A DNA stretch of 64,000 bases from Microcystis wesenbergii NRERC-220 (lineage in GTDB: Bacteria; Cyanobacteriota; Cyanobacteriia; Cyanobacteriales; Microcystaceae): assembly GCF_032027425.1 (NCBI RefSeq), contig NZ_JAVSJA010000001.1, positions 1,240,001 through 1,304,000 of the forward strand, read 5' to 3'. Below are positions 39,419 through 47,650 of this stretch, one piece after another. A program made the position numbers and the translations under genes. The notes beneath the pieces were generated by a model. The model worked only from the letters and a program-made list of their open reading frames with translations, did not search any database and had not been told where the DNA came from. How positions within the stretch are numbered: the first letter of the stretch is position 1; each line of letters starts with the position of its first letter.

Positions 39419-39967
39419 ATGAACTCTACTTTTAAATTCAAACTCATCCAAGCTCTCAACAAAAAGAACGGTAACAAAGGTTTCACCCTCATCGAACTTC
39501 TAGTTGTCGTTATCATCATCGGTGTACTCGCCGCTATCGCTCTCCCCAACCTCCTCGGTCAGGTAGCCAAAGGCAGACAAGCGGAAGCCCGCAACAACTT
39601 AGGTACCGTTAACCGCGCTCAACAGGCTTACCGCTTGGAAAGCGCCACCTTTACCGAAGTTACTAACCTACCTGTTGTAACCACTGGCACTTACTATGGT
39701 ACTTCGTCTACTGCTGGCGTTATTGGTGGTTCTGCCAGCCAAGTTGGTACTAACCAAGCCGCTATCCCTAACACCACTTACACTAATGACATCCTAGAAT
39801 ACGAATCTGCTGTAGGTCAAACCAGCGCTGGCGTTTATTCTGCCGTTATCTGTGAACAAACCACTAACCCTAATAGCGGAGCCATCACTGAGGCTGGAAC
39901 TTGGTCTGCTGCTGGTAGTGAGACTGATCCCGCAGCTTGTGCTGGCGGCGGTCGTCTTATCCAGTAA
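39419..39967 (+). CDS. Type IV pilin (PilA-like)
   Basis: The 182-residue protein has the prepilin cleavage site NKGFTLIELLVVVIII: cleavage after Gly leaves N-methyl-Phe and Glu5 of the mature protein. The hydrophobic helix is followed by a variable globular domain (GRQAEARNNLGTVNRAQQAYR). The two C-terminal Cys (ICEQ and ACAGG) may form the D-loop disulfide. It is preceded by AAGGAT at good distance. It is likely the major or an alternative subunit of type IV pili used for motility, adhesion or DNA uptake. A second pilin gene follows 300 bp later. Confidence 0.92.
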   Translation: MNSTFKFKLIQALNKKNGNKGFTLIELLVVVIIIGVLAAIALPNLLGQVAKGRQAEARNNLGTVNRAQQAYRLESATFTEVTNLPVVTTGTYYGTSSTAGVIGGSASQVGTNQAAIPNTTYTNDILEYESAVGQTSAGVYSAVICEQTTNPNSGAITEAGTWSAAGSETDPAACAGGGRLIQ

Positions 39968-39980
39968 TCCCAGTCTAGAA

Positions 39981-40007
39981 AAGTATGCGGGTTGTGCTTG
40001 CATACTT
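39981..40007 (+). terminator. Hairpin after the first pilin gene
   Basis: AAGTATGC pairs perfectly with GCATACTT across an 11-nt loop, 14 bp after the stop. The T-run is weak (TCTCTG follows), so it may be an mRNA-stabilising or processing hairpin rather than a strong terminator. Confidence 0.5.
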
Positions 40008-40102
40008 CTCTGAATAATGGCAATTTCACAACTCAACTTTAATCATACTTTAGCGGAAGGTGGCAGGAGAATATTCTTTTGCAAACCTTGCGCTTTTGGT
40101 TT

Positions 40103-40245
40103 TTTTGGGAAGTGGGGAAGTGGGGAATGGGGGAAGTGGGGAAGTGGGGGAATGGGGGAATTTCAACTAAAACCCCAACACCCGAAAACCCGAAAACCCG
40201 AAAACCCCAACACCCGAAAACCCTAACACCCGAAAACCCAAAATA
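40103..40245. repeat. Low-complexity tandem repeats between the pilin genes
   Basis: Two kinds of short repeat follow each other: GGGGAAGT/GGGGAATG units (about 40105-40160) and AACCCGAAA-like units (about 40172-40240). They keep an open frame upstream of the second pilin, but that extension is low-complexity and not part of the real protein. Confidence 0.8.
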
Positions 40246-40270
40246 TAGTCAATATTGCCAGGTACTAACC

Positions 40271-40777
40271 ATGAAAGACCTTCTTTTTTTAGCAATCAAA
40301 TCACCAAGAAAAAAAGCGAGGGGTTTTACTTTAATAGAATTATTGGTTGTTATTATCATCTTAGGAATTCTCGCTGCCATTGCCATACCATCACTGTTAG
40401 GACAAGTCGCCAAAGGTAGGCAAGCAGAAGCTCGCTCAGTCCTGGGAGCAATTAATCGCGCCCAACAGGGCTATCGCCTAGAAAATGTCACTTTTACCAC
40501 TTTGGAGCAATTACCTATTGCGATTAACGATGCTAAATTTTATACTTTTGTCGATAATTCTAGCGTTACTCCCGATGCTTTTGGAGCCGCCTATCAAGCG
40601 AATGCTGTGACTCAATTTGCTGACGAGATTAAAAATTATGCAGGGGCAGCCGGACAAACGGCAGCGGGGGCCTATACCGGTATTATTTGTGAGGATGAAA
40701 CTCCTTTAGAAGATAATGTTTCTACCAGTAATTCCGCCGGCGAGCTTGATTGTGTTGATGGCATTAGAATTAATTAA
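40271..40777 (+). CDS. Type IV pilin-like protein
   Basis: ATG 40271 gives 168 residues. The prepilin site KARGFTLIELLVVIIIL is canonical with Glu5, and the following GQVAKGRQAEARSVLGAINRAQQGYRLE closely matches the neighbouring pilin, so the two arose by duplication. The globular half differs and ends with a Cys pair (ICED, LDCVD). The longer open frame back to 40079 is rejected because it is translated low-complexity repeat. It is probably a second subunit or minor pilin. Confidence 0.9.
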   Translation: MKDLLFLAIKSPRKKARGFTLIELLVVIIILGILAAIAIPSLLGQVAKGRQAEARSVLGAINRAQQGYRLENVTFTTLEQLPIAINDAKFYTFVDNSSVTPDAFGAAYQANAVTQFADEIKNYAGAAGQTAAGAYTGIICEDETPLEDNVSTSNSAGELDCVDGIRIN

Positions 40778-40857
40778 AATAACCAAGAAAACCTTTGATT
40801 TTTGTTGATAAGTAAATGGTTATAATTATGAAGGTCGTGTTTTGTAGCTTGATTCAT

Positions 40858-40981
40858 GGTAGGTTGATTCATCGTAGGGTTAATTCATCGTAGGGTTAAT
40901 TCATCGTAGGGTTAATTCATCGTAGGGTTAATTCATGAATTAACCGCGATGGTAGGGTTAATTCATGAATTAACCCTACAC
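40858..40981. repeat. Cluster of GTAGGGTTAATTCAT repeats and palindromes
   Basis: GTAGGGTTAATTCATCG repeats head-to-tail several times and then passes into full palindromes (GTAGGGTTAATTCATGAATT). The same palindrome, with one or two changes, forms CRISPR spacers at 35775, 36167 and 37440. The cluster fills the gap between the second pilin and the next gene. Confidence 0.88.
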
Positions 40982-41006
40982 TGATTATTGACTTTTAGTT
41001 AAATCT

Positions 41007-41795
41007 ATGCTAGGCGCAAAAAAATCTCTCAATCTATCTCTAATCAAAACTCTTGGTTTAGTCGCCATTATCGGTGGGCTAATCATGGCTGTTGTGGAAA
41101 TGCAACAGGAAAAGGTGAAAACCTTGACTAAAGAAAAATTATTAGAGAGGAATTATAGTCAAGAATCTCGCCTAGAAAATGCTCAGGTTGAGTTATTAAA
41201 AAATATGCCTTCCTTTGGCTTTGGCAATATGTTAGCTAATTGGGCAATGTTGCAGTTTATACAATACTATGGCGATGTGGATGCTCGTAGGGAAACTGGT
41301 TACGGTTTAAGTCCCGATTTTATGGAGATTGTCACCAAAAATGACCCGAAATTTATCCGCGCTTATTTGATGATGTCCGTGGCTTCTTCCGTGAATGCTG
41401 GCAAACCCGAAAGAACCATCGAGATTATGAATAAAGGTTTATCAAAACTCACTCCTGATGTCACCGATGCCTATTTTCTTTGGTTATATAAAGGAGTGGA
41501 TGAACTATTATTTTTAGGGGATATTCCTGCGGCGAAAAACTCGAATCAAATGGCCGCTGATTGGGCGAAAATTGCTGGTAATGAATTTATCGAAAAATCC
41601 GCTAGGGGAACAGTAAAATTTTTAGAAACTAATCCCGATAGTCGCGCCCCCAGAGTCGGCGCTTGGATGTTAGTCTGGCTAAATAGCAAAGAAGAAGAAA
41701 CCCGCAGGTTAGCTAAGGAAAATATCGAAAAATTGGGCGGTAAATTGGTTGTGGTTAATGATAATCAAGTGATGGCAATTCCCCCCAAGGATTAG
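41007..41795 (+). CDS. Membrane-anchored helical-repeat protein linked to pilin genes
   Basis: The 262-residue protein has one N-terminal membrane segment (TLGLVAIIGGLIMAVVEM) and then a helical, TPR-like domain (NDPKFIRAYLMMSVASSVNAG, ERTIEIMNKGLSKLTP). It follows the two pilin genes on the same strand, separated by a repeat cluster. A role in pilus assembly or in a pilus-associated complex is suggested by position only; I do not recognise the family with certainty. Confidence 0.72.
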   Translation: MLGAKKSLNLSLIKTLGLVAIIGGLIMAVVEMQQEKVKTLTKEKLLERNYSQESRLENAQVELLKNMPSFGFGNMLANWAMLQFIQYYGDVDARRETGYGLSPDFMEIVTKNDPKFIRAYLMMSVASSVNAGKPERTIEIMNKGLSKLTPDVTDAYFLWLYKGVDELLFLGDIPAAKNSNQMAADWAKIAGNEFIEKSARGTVKFLETNPDSRAPRVGAWMLVWLNSKEEETRRLAKENIEKLGGKLVVVNDNQVMAIPPKD

Positions 41796-41809
41796 GAACT
41801 GGCATATTT

Positions 41810-42259
41810 TTACTCCTGCCAAAACTTATGATTTAATAAACCATCAATATCCTCAGCAAAGGGACAAACATCGGGAAAATTAGAGTCTGGATAATCCTCT
41901 TTCACCGCTTCTAAAGCTTCTCGATAACATTCTTCTAAAATCTCTATCATAAACCTTTTCAAACTAGGAGAATACTTAAATTCCTTCTTCAAATCCTTGC
42001 GAAAATTTCTAATTTCAATTTCCCACCCCCGATAACAATCGGGAAGAACCACATAACAACGTTTTAATAAATGTTCTAATAAACGAGTTAAAAAATTATC
42101 GACCGCTTTGCGTTGACTTTTACCCAAAGATTCCACCTCCTCGATCAAATTCTCTAAATCAACCCGGGATAAATCCCCAGATTTTAATTGTTTGACCGTT
42201 TCCTCTATCCACAAAGCAAAATCTTGATCATAAAGATTTTTTACCTTTGCTAAAGTCAT
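41810..42259 (-). CDS. DUF29 family protein (copy 1)
   Basis: The 149-residue protein has the DUF29 pattern: LYDQDFALWIEETVKQLKSG, VDLENLIEEVESLGKSQRKAVDNFLTRLLEHLL, and C-terminal CPFAEDIDGLLNHKFW. It is helical throughout. DUF29 proteins are numerous in cyanobacteria and have no settled function. A paralogue sits 235 bp away on the same strand with the same upstream sequence, including GAGGTC-type ribosome-binding bases. Confidence 0.85.
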   Translation of the reverse strand: MTLAKVKNLYDQDFALWIEETVKQLKSGDLSRVDLENLIEEVESLGKSQRKAVDNFLTRLLEHLLKRCYVVLPDCYRGWEIEIRNFRKDLKKEFKYSPSLKRFMIEILEECYREALEAVKEDYPDSNFPDVCPFAEDIDGLLNHKFWQE

Positions 42260-42375
42260 AATTTTGACCTCCTCTGTTGACTAATTACCTTCATTTTACC
42301 GAAACTTCGCCAATTCAGACTAAATCTGGTTATTAAAAACTGATTATTTATTCCCCTTTTTGCATGAGTGCATGA

Positions 42376-42492
42376 GTAGAAAAAGGGTTTCTCCGAGAAA
42401 CCCGTTTTCTGTGCGTTACTCAACGGATTTAGTATGATTACCTATTCTCCCTATCCCAAGAGTGCCTCTCCTCAACGGATTTAGTATCAAAG
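42376..42492. repeat. Extragenic repeat with GAGAAACCCGTTTTCT and ACTCAACGGATTTAGTAT
   Basis: The segment holds a GGGTTTCTCCGAGAAACCC palindrome followed by CTCAACGGATTTAGTAT, the latter twice (about 42418 and 42472). The same units lie in opposite orientation at 47478-47560, and the 3' piece again at about 43050-43072. It fills the gap between the two DUF29 genes. Confidence 0.7.
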
Positions 42493-42493
42493 T

Positions 42494-42940
42494 TTAACTT
42501 TCCCAAAACTTATGATTTAATAAACCATCAATATCCTTAGTAAAGGGACAAACATCGGAAAAATTAGCATCATATTCAATTCGCATATTTTCCACCGCTT
42601 CCTGATAACAATCATTGCAAATATCGGTTAAAAAACTGCATAAGCTAGGAGAATCTTTAAGAATATCTTTTAACTTAAATTGACAGCGTTTAATTGTTAC
42701 TTCCCAACCTCGATAACATTCGGGCAAAGGAAGATAACGCCGTTTTAAAGCGTGTTCAAATAATGTAATTAAACGGTTTTTTAGTTCTCTTTTGTCTCGT
42801 CTTCCCAAAGATTCTACCTCCTCGATCAAATTTTCTAAATCAACCTGAGATAAATCCCCAGATTTTAATTGCTTAACCGTTTTCTCTATCCACAAAGCAA
42901 AATCTCGATCATAAAGATTTTTCACCTTGGCTAAAGTCAT
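42494..42940 (-). CDS. DUF29 family protein (copy 2)
   Basis: The 148-residue paralogue matches copy 1 almost fully over its first 50 residues and last 12, while the middle (RDKRELKNRLITLFEHALKRRY, later IKRCQFKLKDILKDSPS) has diverged. The upstream 60 bp are also nearly identical between the two genes. This looks like a tandem duplication with diversification of the central helices. Function unknown. Confidence 0.85.
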   Translation of the reverse strand: MTLAKVKNLYDRDFALWIEKTVKQLKSGDLSQVDLENLIEEVESLGRRDKRELKNRLITLFEHALKRRYLPLPECYRGWEVTIKRCQFKLKDILKDSPSLCSFLTDICNDCYQEAVENMRIEYDANFSDVCPFTKDIDGLLNHKFWES

Positions 42941-43207
42941 AATTTTGACCTCCTCTGTTGACTAATTACCTTTATTTTACCGAAACTTCGCCAATTCATA
43001 CTAAATCCGGTTATCAAAGACTGATTATTTATTCTCCCTATCCCAAGAGTGCCTCTCCTCAACCGATTTAGTGTTATAGTTAAGGGATGCCCCCAAAACC
43101 CAACAACTAACAAGCCACAAACTGCACCGATCGAGGGTTAATCACAGAAACCAAAAACCTAACTAATACTATCCAAAATTACTCATGACTTATGCTATAA
43201 TAGTCCT

Positions 43208-43816
43208 ATGAGTAAGTTGACCAGATCAGAAGCGGCTAAATTAAAAGGTGTAAGCGTATCGACATTAAGACGTTGGGAGTCTGAAGGTAAACTAATACCA
43301 GAAAGAACTGCTAACGGGCATCGACGTTATACCGTCTCTCAGTTGCTTGGAGTAAAAGAGAATCTTTCCTATACTGTTGGCTATTGTCGCGTTTCTAGTC
43401 ATGATCAAAAGAAAGATTTAGAACGTCAAAAAGAAGTTGTCGAATTGTTTTGCGCTCAAAACGGTTGGCAAGTTGAAATTATAGACGACTTAGGTTCAGG
43501 ACTTAACTACAACAAAAAAGGATTAAAGCGATTAATTCGGTTGATTGTTGATAGTAAAGTAGAGAGATTGCTCTTAACTCATAAGGATAGATTACTTAGA
43601 TTTGGTAGTGAACTAATCTTTAGTCTGTGTGAGCAATTCGGAACTGAAGTTGTCATTATCAATCGAACTGAAGACAGTACATTTGAGGAGGATTTAGCGC
43701 AAGATGTCTTAGAAATTATTACGGTATTTTCCGCTAGATTGTATGGCTCTAGAAGCCATAAAAATAGAAAAATCGTAGAGGAGTTAAGAGACGTTGCTAC
43801 TAGGATTCAAGACTGA
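43208..43816 (+). CDS. tnpA: IS607 TnpA serine recombinase
   Basis: The 202-residue protein starts with a MerR-like helix-turn-helix (LTRSEAAKLKGVSVSTLRRW). A small serine-resolvase domain follows with the catalytic block VGYCRVSSHDQKKDLERQ (nucleophilic Ser) and the conserved HKDRLLRFG segment. It moves the element by site-specific recombination with little target choice. A TATAAT box lies just upstream in CTTATGCTATAATAGTCC. The 3' end overlaps tnpB by 23 bp. Confidence 0.93.
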   Translation: MSKLTRSEAAKLKGVSVSTLRRWESEGKLIPERTANGHRRYTVSQLLGVKENLSYTVGYCRVSSHDQKKDLERQKEVVELFCAQNGWQVEIIDDLGSGLNYNKKGLKRLIRLIVDSKVERLLLTHKDRLLRFGSELIFSLCEQFGTEVVIINRTEDSTFEEDLAQDVLEIITVFSARLYGSRSHKNRKIVEELRDVATRIQD

Positions 43817-44966
43817 GTTAAAACTAAATAATCAACAACGCTCATTATTAGCCCAACACGCAGGAACCGCACGTCATGCTTGGAATTGGGGTTTGGCTTT
43901 AACCAAGCAAATTTTAGACCATAATCAAGCTAACCCTGATGAAAAAATCAAGTTTCCTACGGCTATTGACCTTCACAAATGGTTGGTAGCATTGGTAAAA
44001 TCAGAGCATGATTGGTATTACCAAGTGTCTAAATGCGCTCCCCAATGGGCGTTAAGAGCTTTATCCGATGCTTGGAAAAGATGCTTCAAGAAGATAGCTA
44101 AACCACCAAATTTCAAGAAGAAAGGTAAACAGGATAGTTTCACTTTAGATGGGAACATTAAAATTGCCCATCAAAAGATAAAAGTTACTGTGATTGGTTG
44201 GTTAAAAACTTACGAGCGGCTACCTGATGGATACCAGCCAAAATCTGTTACTATTAGTAAAAAAGCTAATAGGTGGTTTATTAGTTTTAAGATGGAAGTT
44301 GAACAGCAAACAACCAATAAAACTCATGATGTAGTTGGTTGTGATCTGGGAATTAAATCTTTAGCTACTTTATCGACAGGTGAGACGTTTGAAGGCTCTA
44401 AAAGTTATCGTAAATACGAAAAACAATTAGCCAGACTTCAATACTTGAACCGACATAAGGTAAAAGGTTCAAATAATTGGAACAAAGCCCAACGGCAAAT
44501 AGCTAAACTTCATTTTAAAATAGCTAATATCCGTAAAGATACGTTACATAAACTCACCACTTATTTAGCCAAGAACCACGGCAAGATAGTAATTGAGGAT
44601 TTAAATGTGTCTGGGATGATGGCTAATCACAAATTAGCTAAAGCCGTTCAGGATATGGGTTTTTACGAGTTCCGAAGACAACTTGATTATAAAACTCAGT
44701 TGTATGGTTCGGAATTAATCATAGCCGATAGGTGGTTTCCTAGCAGTAAAACCTGTTCCAATTGTGGGTACAAAAAAGAGTCTCTATCTTTAACTGAAAG
44801 AGTTTTTGAGTGTGAGCAATGCCATGTAGTTTGCGGTCGAGACTTGAACGCTAGTCTAAATCTAGCTTCTTTGGCGGTGAGTTCCACCGTGTCAGCTTGT
44901 GGAGTAGATAGTGCCGACACTACTACAGTGAAGCAGGAAGTTAACGTCAAATTTGCTCATGAGTAG
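43794..44966 (+). CDS. tnpB: TnpB RNA-guided nuclease of IS607 element
   Basis: The 390-residue protein has all the parts of an active TnpB: an N-terminal helix-turn-helix/WED-like part, RuvC Asp in VGCDLGIKSLATLS, Glu in VIEDLNVSGMM, the zinc ribbon CSNCGY..CEQCHVVC, and the final Asp in CGRDLNASLNLA. TnpB cuts DNA guided by an omega RNA from the element's right end, which helps keep the element in place. That RNA would overlap the tnpB 3' end and the 57 bp after it. The first codon is TTG or ATG inside tnpA; the start is approximate. Confidence 0.92.
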   Translation: MLLGFKTELKLNNQQRSLLAQHAGTARHAWNWGLALTKQILDHNQANPDEKIKFPTAIDLHKWLVALVKSEHDWYYQVSKCAPQWALRALSDAWKRCFKKIAKPPNFKKKGKQDSFTLDGNIKIAHQKIKVTVIGWLKTYERLPDGYQPKSVTISKKANRWFISFKMEVEQQTTNKTHDVVGCDLGIKSLATLSTGETFEGSKSYRKYEKQLARLQYLNRHKVKGSNNWNKAQRQIAKLHFKIANIRKDTLHKLTTYLAKNHGKIVIEDLNVSGMMANHKLAKAVQDMGFYEFRRQLDYKTQLYGSELIIADRWFPSSKTCSNCGYKKESLSLTERVFECEQCHVVCGRDLNASLNLASLAVSSTVSACGVDSADTTTVKQEVNVKFAHE

Positions 44967-45023
44967 ATTTGAGTAAGTTTAACAGAACGGATAATATAAC
45001 CTTGATATTGACAATGGCGACTG

Positions 45024-45959
45024 ATGAAAATTTTAATTATGGGTGGAACCCGATTTATCGGTGTTTCTTTGACTAAAGTGTTAGTAGAACAGGGTCATGA
45101 GGTAGTATTATTCAATCGTGGCAATAAACCCGCCCCGGTTGCTGGAGTACGACAGATACAAGGCGATCGCACTGACCCAGAGCAACTGCAAGAAAAGCTG
45201 AAAAATGAGAGTTTTGAGGCAATTTTCGATAATAATGGCAGAGAATTAAGGGATACTCAGCCCCTTGTCGAAATTTTTAAGGACAGAATCGGGCATTTCG
45301 TCTATGTTAGCTCGGCGGGGGTTTATTTAAAATCTGACCAAATGCCCCATAAAGAAGGGGATAAACTAGATGCCAAAAGTCGCCACAAGGGAAAACACGA
45401 GACAGAAAACTATTTAAGCGAGATGGGTTTACCCTGGACTTCCATCCGTCCGGTTTATATCTACGGACCGGGCAACTATAATGACCTAGAAGCTTGGTTT
45501 TTTGACCGTTTGGTTCGTAATCGTCCTATTCCTATACCCGGTCATGGGGAACATTTTACCCAATTTGGTCACGTTGTCGATCTAGCTAAGTCCATGGCGG
45601 CAGTATTGGGTAATTCTCAGGCTATTGGTCAAGTGTATAATATTTCAGGCGATCGCTATGTAACTTTTAACGGTTTAGCGAAAGCTTGCGCGGCAGCGAT
45701 GGGGAAAAATGCCGAGGAAATCGAGATTGTTAACTATAACCCCAAAAAATTTGACTTCGGCAAAAAGAAACCTTTCCCCCTGCGGGTTCAACATTTCTAC
45801 GCTGATATCAATAAAGCCATCCGTGAGTTAAACTGGCAGCCTGAATATGATCTCGTCAGTGGTTTAAAAGACTCCTTCCAGAATGATTATCTCGCTTCTG
45901 GTCGCGATCAGCAAGAAATAGACTTGGCGATCGATGACCAGATCTTGGCAGACCAATAA
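45024..45959 (+). CDS. NAD-dependent epimerase/dehydratase-like SDR, CSP41-type
   Basis: The 311-residue extended SDR has the Rossmann motif MGGTRFIGVSL and the VYVSSAGVYL segment. In place of the usual YxxxK it has KGKHETENYL, as in the CSP41 family of chloroplast and cyanobacterial RNA-binding/stabilising SDR proteins. RPVYIYGPGNYNDLEAWFFDR is also typical of that group. It may therefore bind RNA or ribosome parts rather than work on sugars. It starts 57 bp after tnpB and may be affected by the insertion. Confidence 0.82.
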   Translation: MKILIMGGTRFIGVSLTKVLVEQGHEVVLFNRGNKPAPVAGVRQIQGDRTDPEQLQEKLKNESFEAIFDNNGRELRDTQPLVEIFKDRIGHFVYVSSAGVYLKSDQMPHKEGDKLDAKSRHKGKHETENYLSEMGLPWTSIRPVYIYGPGNYNDLEAWFFDRLVRNRPIPIPGHGEHFTQFGHVVDLAKSMAAVLGNSQAIGQVYNISGDRYVTFNGLAKACAAAMGKNAEEIEIVNYNPKKFDFGKKKPFPLRVQHFYADINKAIRELNWQPEYDLVSGLKDSFQNDYLASGRDQQEIDLAIDDQILADQ

Positions 45960-46104
45960 AATTAATTTTCCGGCGGGGAAGTGGCCCGTGGCAAGTGGGC
46001 AATGGGATTAAATTTAGCGAACGGGGTGGTAGTTTTAAAGTCCGTTTACCTGTCTAAAAAGATCGATAATAGAAAAAATACCTTCTGCCGAGCGGTCACT
46101 GTTA

Positions 46105-47478
46105 ATGGCTTCTAATTGGGATATCTTGTTAATGCAAGCGGCGCGTCAGGGCAATCTGGCGCGAGTTCAAGCTTTACTAAGTCAGGGGGCAAATGTCAAC
46201 GCCACTGATGCCCAAAATACTACGGCTTTAATCTATGCCGTGCAGGGGGGGCATGGGGAAATTGTGGCGATTTTGCGGGAATTTGGGGCTGATATCAACA
46301 AAAGTAAACAACCCCAAGGTTTAAGCCCCCTTATGTTAGCGGCGGCCCTCAATCACGGTGAAATCCTCGCTCAATTAATCGCCGCCGGTGCTAATATCAA
46401 TCAGGTCAATCAAGATGGTACACCAGCACTAATGATCGCCATTTATAAGGGTCATATAGCGATCGCAGAACAGTTATTAATCGCCGGCGCTCGGGTCAAT
46501 ATGCGCGATCGGGATGGAGATACGGCTTTATCTGTAGCTATTAGCCAAAATTACGCCGCAATTGTCCGTTTACTGCTCAACAGTGGTGTAGATGAAGAAA
46601 TCCGTCAAGAAGCTTGGTTACAGGCTCTCGTCGCCAATCGCCCGGAAATCCTCGAATTGTTTATTAACCGTGGTATGCCCCTCGATTCTCCCACTTTATC
46701 TGGGGAAACTCCCCTAATTTTGGCTGTAGAGAAGGGAAATCTCGGCAGCGTACAAACTTTACTGCAAGCGGGAGCCAATCCGAATATTAGCACGGAGGAG
46801 GGAGAAACTGCCCTGATGATCGCCGCTGCTGAGGGATATTTCCATATTGTCCGACTTTTACTCGCTCAGGGGGCTAGTATTGACAATCAAAATCAGGCCG
46901 GAGAAACGGCCCTGCATCTAGCGACGATCGAAGGACATTTAGAGATCGTCCGGGCCTTACTACAAGCCGGCGCTTTTGTCAATCACCGTAACCATTTTGG
47001 TGATACACCCTTGCTCATCGCCACGATGCAAGGATACGAAGCGATCGTTTTAGAATTGTTAAAACAGGGGGCGGATCCTAACCTAACTCAGCAGGGAGAA
47101 ACACCATTAACTTTAGCTCTACAGGGCAAATTTACGGAAATCTGCCGTTATCTCCTCGACTACGGGGCCAATCCCAACGCCGTTTATCCCGATGGCCAAA
47201 CCGTCCTTATGAAAGCTTGTGAGGGCAATAATAGTCAATTGGTGCGCCGGTTAATCGATATCGGTGCTGATGTCAATAAACTCGATTTTAGCGGCGCTTC
47301 CGCTTTAATGTCGGCCAGTTATCACGGTTGTCTCGACACGGTTAAAGTTTTGTTAGACCGGGGAAAAGTGAACTTAAATCAGAAAAATCCCGGGGGAATG
47401 ACCGCTTTAATGTTAGCTAAATTTAATCACCATCAGGCGATCGTTTCTTTATTACAACAAGCAGGAGCGATCGAGTAA
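46105..47478 (+). CDS. Ankyrin-repeat protein
   Basis: The 457-residue protein consists almost wholly of about thirteen ankyrin repeats of 32-33 residues, for example GETALMIAAAEGYFHIVRLL, GETALHLATIEGHLEIVRAL and GDTPLLIATMQGYEAIVLEL. Repeats five and six are degenerate (IRQEAWLQALVANRPEILEL). No catalytic domain, signal peptide or membrane segment is present, so it is a soluble protein-binding scaffold. Partner unknown. Confidence 0.93.
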   Translation: MASNWDILLMQAARQGNLARVQALLSQGANVNATDAQNTTALIYAVQGGHGEIVAILREFGADINKSKQPQGLSPLMLAAALNHGEILAQLIAAGANINQVNQDGTPALMIAIYKGHIAIAEQLLIAGARVNMRDRDGDTALSVAISQNYAAIVRLLLNSGVDEEIRQEAWLQALVANRPEILELFINRGMPLDSPTLSGETPLILAVEKGNLGSVQTLLQAGANPNISTEEGETALMIAAAEGYFHIVRLLLAQGASIDNQNQAGETALHLATIEGHLEIVRALLQAGAFVNHRNHFGDTPLLIATMQGYEAIVLELLKQGADPNLTQQGETPLTLALQGKFTEICRYLLDYGANPNAVYPDGQTVLMKACEGNNSQLVRRLIDIGADVNKLDFSGASALMSASYHGCLDTVKVLLDRGKVNLNQKNPGGMTALMLAKFNHHQAIVSLLQQAGAIE

Positions 47479-47560
47479 TACTAAATCCGTTGAGTAACAC
47501 ACAGAAAACGGGTTTCTCCGAGAAACCCGTTTTCTCTCCGAGAAACCCGTTTTCTCGGCA
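47478..47560. repeat. Extragenic repeat with nested GAGAAACCCG palindromes
   Basis: ATACTAAATCCGTTGAGTAA starts the unit, then AACGGGTTTCTCCGAGAAACCCGTT-type palindrome arms follow twice in tandem. It matches the sequence at 42376-42436 in reverse. It sits directly after the ankyrin stop and could act as a 3' hairpin for that transcript. Confidence 0.75.
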
Positions 47561-47632
47561 GGAGATTATTTTTATTTATTCTTCCCATCACCCCACACCC
47601 TGCCCCCACGAGAAACTTTTTGCCGCAACCCC

Positions 47633-47650
47633 TAGATAGTCAACAGCTTA
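47633..47650. repeat. MITE end fragment forming the stop of the PP2C gene
   Basis: TAAGCTGTTGACTATCTA (read on the minus strand) is identical to the first 18 nt of the MITE copies at 16737 and 37140. The last two sense codons and the TGA stop of the phosphatase gene lie within it. The rest of the element is missing. Confidence 0.7.

Larger units (their letters stand above)
43150..45000 (+). mobile_element. IS607-family element (approximate limits)
   Basis: A serine recombinase gene and a tnpB gene overlap by 23 bp, the standard IS607 layout. IS607 elements lack terminal inverted repeats, so the ends cannot be placed by eye. The left end lies between the DUF29 upstream repeat and 43208, and the right end between the tnpB stop (44966) and the next gene (45024). 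Confidence 0.7.

Noticed and set aside
40079-40270. N-terminal extension of the second pilin frame
   Set aside because: It is translated low-complexity repeat; the prepilin leader starts at ATG 40271.
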